Shown one piece after another: positions 55,301 to 64,000 of a DNA stretch of 64,000 nt. Under the pieces are notes generated by a model. It searched no databases. It was not told the origin of the DNA and was given only the letters and a program-made list of their open reading frames with translations. The stretch is from Dirofilaria immitis (Eukaryota > Nematoda > Chromadorea > Rhabditida > Onchocercidae). Each line of letters starts with the position of its first letter. Position 1 is the first letter of the stretch. Position numbers and translations under genes: made by a program. The stretch spans positions 5,192,501 through 5,256,500 of the forward strand of contig JAKNDB010000107.1 of NCBI GenBank assembly GCA_024305405.1, written 5' to 3'.

Positions 55301-57367
55301 TTCGTATCACCATTGCAGTTTTTCGTGTCTTTGAATTCGGTCCTTGCTACGTCGAATTGTTCTCCAAAATATTGGACCGTATTTGCACTGAACTATTACT
55401 GCCGGATCGAATTTGAACCGTCGTCGTGTAACTGATTCTGACTGATCATCAAATCATTGGTCGAATTGTTCATCAAACCTTGGTAATTGAACCGCATTTC
55501 CTCCCTTATATGTCCTTCGGCTTATCGATCCTAGATGGGTTGACCACTTTTGTTGACCAATGAGTGCGAATGAATCGAATGCTTTTATTGAAAACATCTT
55601 TACATCTTTATCTTTTAGCTTTCTGATATCATAATTTTGATGTGCTATTTACTTTAATGTCCCTTTTAACATTTCTATCTCTATACAACTAATTACATGT
55701 TTCGGCTTTCGCCGACAACATCAGTTTCAGCAATAGCAATAGAGTAAATTGTAAGTATTAAGAGCAAGGTCAGGGACATCAGCAACTCATTTTATCTCGT
55801 TTCCAGGATTTTTTTTGAATCGGTATTATATACGATGAAAATGAAAGTTTTTATTACTGATACCGCATTATTTTTTATTACTGATACCGTATTATCACCC
55901 CAATTTTAGATGACTTAATAGAAATTTTAAATTATTATTCAATTTTGCAGTATTTCTTATCTCGTGCTCAATATTATACCATAATACAATACAATACTAT
56001 CACTATCGAAATATGAACTCATTATTATTATTATGTCAATGAAATGTACAGCATCAATTATCATTTTTAGACGAACGGTCAGCGATGAAAAGAGTTATAC
56101 CTGCAAACGGTCACATCGCTGTGATATAAAATTAAATTACGGTACATATATTGACGATATTTGTTTCAATAAAATCTAAAATAGAATCATTTATTTTATT
56201 ATGCAACATATGCATAGAGTTGTATATTTCTATTTTATAATCTTCGCAGAAACTTTATTATTCATTTTCAGCAACTGGCTATCGTAAAATATGTCGTAGT
56301 TGTCGCATGAAACGGTGTCTTCACATTGGTATGCTTCCAGAAAGTAAGCTATTCCATGAACATATCAGATTTTACGCCTCTATATAAAAATGTTTATATT
56401 ATTATTATTACTACTGTTATTATTATTCTACTAAAAGATGAGAAACAATATTAATAAATGCTATAAATAAGTCAGTAGTTTTATGAAAAAAACAAAAATC
56501 CTATAAATTACAGATCAAGCTTTCAAATTCGGTCAGAATTCAAATACATAATTACTGTGTTACAGTTGTTTTACAAACTTCTAACATATTAAGATGATTA
56601 GTATGAGATTATTATAATCATTCGAATAAATTAGTAAAACAATTCGTAATTTATGAAATATCAAAGATTTTTGTTAGCTGCGCCAAGCATGCATTCAATA
56701 GAAACTGCAAGTTGTTTATTTATCATATTCAACGAAGTTACCATACTTATTACTAATCAGTGAAATGCATTTTATTGATCAATGAATAAGTGAAACCATT
56801 AATTAATTTATAATTTAATGAATTAATTAAATAAGCAAAAATTTACTATGATCAGAAGAATGAATTGATTATAATAAATGAAAGATAAAGAAATCTAAAA
56901 CAATGCAGCAGTTTGTTAGTTGAATAAATAGTATATAAGTATAGAGAATTTATGTCATCAAGTAGCAGTTAGAAAATTAAGCAAATCCCAATCAACAATA
57001 TATTTAAATCACAAAAGATAGAATCGGTACAATTGCATTGTTTATGTTTTTTTTTCCAGAGAAATATACGATATTTATAATTTATAATCCTCTTTCTTAA
57101 TAAGTAATTTTAATCTAGCACTTTAGTTTACTAAAATTTGTTTTAGCTGAAAAAAAATCATTTACGCTTGAAAATTTTATCTTTTCAGATGTGCAGAATA
57201 AGAGGCAAAGGAAGGAACATAAGGAAAATTGCAACTATCAACATGGTAAACATAATGATAATCGAACTAATGTTGTTAGTAATAGAGAAGATCCATCATT
57301 GATATCAAATAACGATACTGCAAGAAGCAATCTTCATACCGAAATCAAATCAGAATTTCGATCGTGA
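52339..57367 (+). CDS. nuclear hormone receptor with DNA-binding domain only (no ligand-binding domain)
   Basis: Nuclear DNA-binding protein of about 297 residues. Exons: 52339-52575, 53206-53342, 54445-54641, 56071-56141, 56272-56343, 57189-57367. Residues 1 to about 165 are a Ser/Thr/Pro-rich region without a known domain. The DNA-binding domain follows: first zinc finger LCQVC...KTCAACAAFFRR (P-box CAACA), second finger YTCKRSHRCD...ICRSCRMKRCLHIGM. After it come only about 60 polar residues (VQNKRQRKEHKEN..., ending KSEFRS) and a stop at 57365. Phase agrees at every junction if one A is missing in the A5 run at about 54540; otherwise the zinc finger falls out of frame. The P-box type is common in the expanded nematode receptors. 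The architecture (C-terminal DBD, no LBD) recalls C. elegans ODR-7, but orthology is not shown. A missed downstream LBD exon cannot be excluded, though the in-frame stop argues against it. Confidence 0.88.
54642..56070 (+). other. long intron between the receptor's two zinc fingers
   Basis: Separates the first-finger exon from the second-finger exon. Most of it is AT-rich, but about 55100-55620 is more GC-balanced with no motif I recognise, and may be an inserted element. Confidence 0.6.
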
Positions 57368-57828
57368 ATTTTATCTCTAAATTTATGAAAAAACAAAAAG
57401 ACAATTGTGAAAAAATATTTTAAATGATTAAAATGATTAGAATTGATTAGATTTCAAACATATGACAATATTATAAACTTCATATATTAACTTTTGAGAA
57501 ATTGTAGTTCAATAATCTGGAAATATTTGAATAAATAAATAAAAATGGATGATCTCATAATCTCACTTTATTTTCCAATAAAGTCAAAAATAAAAATTTC
57601 AAATCAATTTTAAATTTCAAAAGTTTGAAATTAAAGAAAAAACCTTGAAGCATCATTAAATCTGACACTTTGATGTTTTCGAATTAGAACTATAACCGAA
57701 AGTTATTCGTTTCTGCAAATTGCATTGTCACTGAATAACTATTAAGAAAATTAAAATGAATAATGTACATAATTTTAAATATAAACGTTTGATAAGCTTA
57801 TCGATAAAAAAATTCAAATTAATTTACG
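57368..57828. other. spacer between convergent genes
   Basis: Presumed 3' UTRs of the receptor gene and of the membrane-protein gene on the other strand. AATAAATAAA near 57533 could serve as a polyadenylation signal for the receptor. Confidence 0.45.
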
Positions 57829-59256
57829 TCAATTATTTATTGGTTGATACCAATATTTTGCAAGTGGCACCAAAATACATGCACATATAACTTCTAAACT
57901 TGCATAAATTACAACAGCGTAATGATTGCAACATATTCAATTCTAGGAAAGAAAAAGTACTTTTGTAATATTTAATAATATTTATTTCAATAACATTTAA
58001 TATAAAGATAGCAATATTGATTGATTAATCGAACAAATATTAAGTTACAAGCTCATGCATCTTTGTTCTAAATGAACATAAAAATAGAAAGGACGAATAA
58101 AATAAAGCATACCATTTAATAGGGCTAAAATAGCAAGAGCTAAATCAATCCACGAAAAAGTTAATGCCCATTGATCAATCGGTTTTTGGCTTCTTGAAAC
58201 CAACGTAATGAAGTCAAAATACTATCAGTAATTGTCACAAGCATCATAATTAACATAATGCATAAACCAAGGCAATATATAAAAGTTGGCCAATGCAAAT
58301 GAAGAGCACGAAGTGTGAATAAGCCAGATAATGAAACGATCTAAACAAAATAATACCCAGAAAAATTTGCTTATTTGAGCATTTTGATTCTTTTTAACTT
58401 TTCGATGTTATTGGAATATTTTTATTTTTTTTAATTTGTTAACATTTCGATACTATTCAAAAATATATTTGCCATTTAGCGAATATAAAACATCATTTCT
58501 GTCTTACAAAAGACAAAATTTTAAGAATTTTGAAAATTACAGGCAGTAAATGATGATTTCGATTAAAAAATATTCTGTTTTAGTAATTTAACTTCAAGAA
58601 TACTAAAACTTGTTGCTTTTTCTTTTAAAAATTTTTCGTTTTAATTACATCATCAATATTTCAATCATATTAAAAGAATATTTACTAAAATTTATTTTTA
58701 TACGAAAATATGAGAAAAAGATAATTGAAACAAAAAGTTCTAACCAAATTAAGCAAGGGAATCCATATATTAGTACCATTAGTACAGTTTACCTCATTAT
58801 ACATAATGCTATATTGTAATCCAAGGCAGAAGCATGATATTCCAATAATAAATAATGTTGTGGCCAAGAAAAAGTGGCCATATATTAGGCGAGTAAATAT
58901 CATCCATGGCTTTTCGGGAATATTCAATAAAGAGCAGGCATTAATCTTCTAACAATAAATAGTGATAAAATAATCTTCAACAATTCAATGATAAATTTTA
59001 AGGAATTATGCCCTCAATAAAAAAGTAATTTATTGCTTCAATTCTTTGTTTTTCATTTTTTATCTAATATTTTATAAATGGAAAAAGCAAGAAAACTTCA
59101 TGCTTTATACTAAATATTACGCAACGATGATACTCAATTTATTAGTATTGTTAGGAATTTTGAAATAGTCGATAACTAGGAAAAATGATTAAAATTAGTT
59201 ACCTCATCAAGACTAAGTGCAGCATGTGTAAATTTATGATTCAAATTACCGAACAT
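57829..59256 (-). CDS. small multi-pass membrane protein, family not recognised
   Basis: Predicted four-helix membrane protein of roughly 190 residues. Minus-strand exons: 59203-59256 (MFGNLNHKFTHAALSLDE), 58793-58948, 58113-58340, and tentatively 57829-57942. Hydrophobic segments: FFLATTLFIIGISCFCLG; FIYCLGLCIMLIMMLVTI; DLALAILALLN; and VVIYASLEVICACILVPL near the end, closing with KYWYQPINN. The first three exons join in phase 0; exon 3 needs one extra A in the A5 run near 58180, after which it reads DQWALTFSWIDLALA and ends in phase 1. Exon 4 would need two more bases outside long runs, so it may be misplaced or decayed. Topology resembles a tetraspan (MARVEL- or claudin-like) protein, but I see no diagnostic motif. 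Function unknown. Confidence 0.65.
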
Positions 59257-62200
59257 TTCGAATAAAATTGAATAATGTTTCATCAGTTTTTATAACATAA
59301 AAATAAATTATTATGTTTAGAAAATATCAAGATATATGTTATTTCAATAGAGTGATATGAGATTTCGATTCTCAAAAGATGATTTATTTATTTTTTTGGA
59401 AATTTTACATTTTTAAATATATTAATCAAATGCAGTGATTTACATTATTTCATTTGTTAAAATATCCAAAAAACTTTAACGAAATCGAATTACCAAATTT
59501 CCTGACAAATGTATTTATCGAACTCCAAAAAAGTGGAAAAAGATGTTGAAATGTGTGATATTTCAATGACGAACTTTAGCTTCATCGGTTTCTATCGGAT
59601 TTGCTTTATGAGATCTCCATATGAGAATCTTCAAATAAACTTATAATTAATTTAAGTTGGACATTTTACTGTAAAAATATATCAGCAATTAATGTATTTG
59701 GGATCAATTTCAATAATTCATCAATTCTATTTCTACCAAGTTGTTATCTGCAAACGCACATACCTGATATATATAACATATCAATTGTCTTATCACAAAT
59801 TATCAATTCTATTATATGTGAGTTTACAAATTATACTGTTCATCAACTTACTAAATTATTCATTAAAAGCTTGTTTAAAATATTAGGTTAAACCGAAAGC
59901 ATATTTTCAGCCAAAAATTTAGTTTTTTTTTTTTTAAATGGAAGATTAAATTTGAAAGGAAATGGAAAATGCAAAAATGTGAATAATGGCTGATGAGGAA
60001 CGATTCATTCATTTACATTTAATAAAGATATTTTAGCACCGGCTTCTACAAATGATTTGAATGTCTTTACTGTTGTGATAAACTTCGATACAAATATAAA
60101 TAATTATAGAGTCAATAAATCCTCAGTACTTATGTTTACAAGAAATATTTACATCATCAAATTATCTGATTAATTAATGTTTGATACTCCTAAATATAAA
60201 GATATTCGAATTAAAGCGATTAATATTTTTTCAAATTAACCAAGCATGAAACAGTAATTATCGGATTACTTCATTTTTATTTATTAATATGCAATAAAAA
60301 TCTAAAAATTCATTAATCATACAATCTACTCGACTATATGGAATTATCCATATAGTCAAATACACAAACAAAATCAATATTTTGATTCGCTTTAAAAAAA
60401 AAAAATGATGAATATTCTTAATCCGAAAGAATACCATTCGATAACAAATGAATGAGACGGATACTTTACTATCAAAAATCTTCTTCACTTCTGTTATTTG
60501 CCTGGTAATAGATTATTGAAATTTTTGCGATAAATAACCATATTATGCCGTTAAATTTTTTCCGAAATTAAGCGATTAGAGAAAATTTTATCAATGTCGT
60601 TGAAATCGCGAAAGGAAGAAAATTTAGTAATTCCTTTGTCCTGGATTTAACATCATGATATATGTTGTATGTGCTAATTTATTGTGCAATGTAAAATGGT
60701 CCGTTCATTGTTTAAAAAGAGCTCCATCTATATGTGCTAAGAAAACATTAATTCTTTGATCTAAGAATTGGATCATCCTTGCGCGGGAAAGACTCTTCGG
60801 CGTTAAAGTCATTTTGAAAGATGTGCTTCAACAAAGTTAGTTGGAGAGGCATGTTGGGAATTTAGTTGCTCATTTCCTTTGAGTCATGTCATCATTTTAA
60901 TTGTCTTATTGTATAATTGATATTGTAATTGTTGCGTCCGTTGATGTATCATCGAAATTGTTGTAATAAAAGTTTAACAATCAAGTTTGAGGTTCATTTC
61001 CAAGTGTGTGAAACAAGAAATTGAAGACATCTGCGAGCAATGAGAAGAAGAAATCACCCAGTTCAAATTTTGTCACGATCAAGAAGAAAATGTCAACAAT
61101 TAGCAATCACGATTTGATGAATTTTTAAAAAAATTTTAATATAAATTTTTAGAATAATTTTTTATAGCTATAATTTTTTTACAATTTTTCGAAAGTAAAT
61201 GCATGAAATGTTAATTATTAATAACTGTCATTGAACAAAGAATTAAAAAAGAAAAATTGAAATTGGAAAAAATTCTTTTCTAACAAAATTTAACAAAATG
61301 TTGCGAAAGATGAGAAGAAAGTAAAAGTAAAAAATGGTAATATTTGTTATTATAAATATGATTTTCTTTTGCTTTTGAATATAACAAAAAACACAGTGAA
61401 GAAATAGAAAAACAAAAAGGAAGTAGAAAAAGTGAATAAAAAGCAAGAACAAAATGTTCGGAATTTAAGAGATTCTAATCTTTGCAGTTGAATTTTTTAA
61501 TGAAAAAATGTCAAAGTGAAAAGAATTTTCTAATAAAAACAAAAGCAATGTAATAAACAATTTATTCATAAGCAAATATATTCTACAACAAATCAATGAC
61601 TTTTAGCAAAAACAATTTCAGAAAACAATTTTTCCTAATATTCTTTCTTTCGGAATAAAAAAATTAATTAAAAAAATCAATTTTTTCTAACATTTTCTCT
61701 TATATAACTAAAAGATTTTAAATTACTTATAATGTTAAAATGATTCGACAAATTTTTTTAAAACTGAGCAATACGTAAAAAATAGTCAGTGAGAAGTAAT
61801 CAGTATGGTAGAAAATTAATGTTATAGGACGCTTTACAAATTAGATATAGTAATAGAATATCAAAATTGTTTGAAAGTGGTAGATTGATTAAGTATTAAA
61901 CAGGAATAAATAACAATGATATTGAAAATCGTTAAAAGAATAAGTTACAGCTGAAAAAGTTAACTGTTGTAGCCATTCTAATTTTACATAATTTATTAAT
62001 TCAATTCTTCAAAATTAAATTCTCGCACCTGGCTAAAAGCAATTACTTAGTGAACAAAATATTTTTTTTTTGATATTAAAATGATTTTGAAAAGTTTTAC
62101 CAAAAAAAACAAAAAAACGTAAATGTTTCAGTTTATCGAAATATTAGCTTAATACTTCGGAGAAAAAAAAGTGAATAAGAAAAATGGAAAAATAATTTAA

Positions 62201-64000
62201 TTCTTTTATTTTTAATTATCAGGAAGTAAATTTTCTCTAGACCAGAAATTTGAAAATTGTAAATAAGCAGCCAATCTTTCATCTCTCGTACATCGCATCT
62301 GTTATGCGAGTGCTACGGAAAAGTTTTACTCGTATTCTCTGTTGTTGAACATTCATTTCAGATGCTGAAAATGCTGGATAATTATACGAAAGTGCGAAAA
62401 CACGAATATTTGCAATTATCCATGCACACAATGCATGCATGCACACACGAACACATGCACGCGCACATTTATGTAGCATACATAACAGATTGAATGTATG
62501 AATAATTGCTTAAAATTGAATTTCTATTCTTTTTATAAATATAAGGGAGGAAAAGAAAGATATTTCTGTTAAAAATTTGATATTATTTCTTCATCATATC
62601 GTTATCTGATTCATTAAAAAGAAATCATGTTTTTGTCCTTATCATCATCTTTTTTCTAATATTATTAAAATAGCAACGACGAGTAAGTGTTAAAAAAAAA
62701 AAAATAAAGATAAAAAGTTATCATCAATAAAATAGGTATGTGCTTGCTTTATTACTGATTAGATAATGCTGATAATATAATTTAAACAAGAAAAATTTGA
62801 TAATTATGGTCTTATCAGCAAAAATTCCCATCAATGGAATAATTTTGATGTGCTTAAGCACCTATTTTATCAATTTCGTAATTTGAAATTAATGCAATTA
62901 TTACATAAATGAGTTTTGTATAAAGCAAATTTTGTTTTATATTTTATTTTTTCACTGTTCGACAATTAAGTATTCATTAAATTTTTTTATAGTTTTGTTC
63001 ATTAAAATTGAAAACTAAGAAAACCAATAAAATGCAACACGAAATAATAGAGAAGTTTATATTATGTAAAGTTATTAGCTAAATTTTGAAAATATTGAAT
63101 GAAATTTTGAAAATAATCTGTTAGATCTACCGTAACTTAATAAAATAAAAGAATTGGATTCTAAGAAATGAGCAAATAAATTGAAATAATATTTTTATAA
63201 AATTTTAAAAGAATGCGAAAAAGGGAACTTTTGCTTAACTTATGACAAATTAATTAAAAGAAAGTAATATTTCGTTATTAGTAAATATAGCTGTTGCTAT
63301 GATACCATTCGGACATCATTTATTTCATTCTAAAGAAAATATGAAGGAAAAAAAGTTAAATACTTAATAAAATAGTAGATGAAATGTAATAATTGTACAA
63401 TATAGCTTAATAATTTTAATCCTTCAAAAATATTTCATAATTTTTTTTGAAGATGTGAAAATTATCAAATTAATATTTATTTCACTTATTTTCACATATT
63501 GGATTTGATAAAAATGAAATAATATTAATTTGTTATTCTCTTAATAAAACTTATCCATAAATTGGACGAATTAGTAAATTCTTAAGACAGAATCTTGCAA
63601 TTGAACGTTATTTTTCTAACGATAGTCTTGTCCTTAATTTTATATTTCTGCTCAGATTCGCGATTTTTTTCGTTCGTTTCTTCGAGCATTCTTGTTTATT
63701 CTGGCCATTATACATTTCTTCGACTTTGAAGGAATAAATTTTGCGTGACTTTAAGCGGATGCAGTGTGATTTTGAGAGGATAAAGCATGCATAAACAAAA
63801 ATTGATTATTCTCTAATATGATCATATAATTTAAAAAAGAAAAAAAATCTATAGCGCTAATTGTGTTAATTTGCTAGTATGTTTACTAATCAGTTTGGTT
63901 GACATTTACTATTTAATTAATTGATATTTACTATTTATTTGATAATTACTTAATATTTTTGATTAATTAACACTTGCTAATTAATTGATAATGATTGATT
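59257..64000. other. gene-free flank
   Basis: AT-rich, no exon chain recognised. Open frames at 60258-60488 and 61243-61452 (-) are Phe/Ile/Leu-rich low complexity. A CA/ATGC-type simple repeat lies at about 62430-62470. Confidence 0.5.
62425..62470. repeat. CA/ATGC-rich simple repeat
   Basis: Run of catgcatgcacacacgaaca-type sequence, more GC-rich than its surroundings. It generates a Cys/Val/Arg-rich frame on the minus strand that is not a gene. Confidence 0.7.

Noticed and set aside
60780..61030. Possible solo LTR (gttggagaggca then tgttgggaattt... with an aataaaag signal)
   Set aside because: No clear terminal inverted ends, target-site duplication, partner LTR or pol-like sequence could be found.
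62279..62479. Cys/Val/Arg-rich minus-strand frame
   Set aside because: Produced by a CA/TG simple repeat; no splice context.

Overview
This window is AT-rich (mostly A/T introns and spacers), has many short introns with GT..AG ends and short T-rich acceptors (ttttcag, tttttag), and carries families typical of nematodes: the DB cysteine module, patched-related (PTR) proteins, and a nuclear receptor with a CAACAAFF P-box. I read it as nematode nuclear DNA, probably a filarial/spirurid, because of the low GC and the secreted serpin pair; the species cannot be fixed from sequence alone. All genes are multi-exon, so I rebuilt them by reading exons in all frames and checking that donor, acceptor and reading phase agree.

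Layout. 1-2980 (+): 3' part of an Nck adaptor gene (SH3-2, SH3-3, SH2). 4336-5743 (-): secreted DB-module protein. 8194-16689 (-): 19-exon PTR/RND-family membrane protein. 16.7-29 kb: gene-poor, with repeats and decayed short-chain dehydrogenase (SDR) fragments. 32.5-40.1 kb: inverted duplication with two divergently transcribed secreted serpins (33100-34956 on -, 37609-39464 on +). 42162-44524 (+): SDR oxidoreductase. 44.5-52.3 kb: gene-poor. 52339-57367 (+): nuclear receptor with a DNA-binding domain and no ligand-binding domain. 57829-59256 (-): small multi-pass membrane protein, family not recognised. 59.3-64 kb: no gene seen.

Highlight. The two serpins are almost identical over about 3.1 kb of inverted arms, except for a cluster of nine substitutions in 33 bases that falls on the reactive centre loop. 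It changes P2, P1, P1' and P4'; the predicted P1 is Arg in one copy and Leu in the other. The arms stay near-identical inside but decay outside the genes, which fits gene conversion of an older palindrome. SDR pieces lie beyond both arms.

Caution. Nearly every gene needs one or more single bases added, usually in an A or T run, to keep a conserved frame; all inferred changes are deficits. This looks like homopolymer under-calling in a long-read assembly rather than seven independent pseudogenes, so I annotate these as genes and list the suspect sites.
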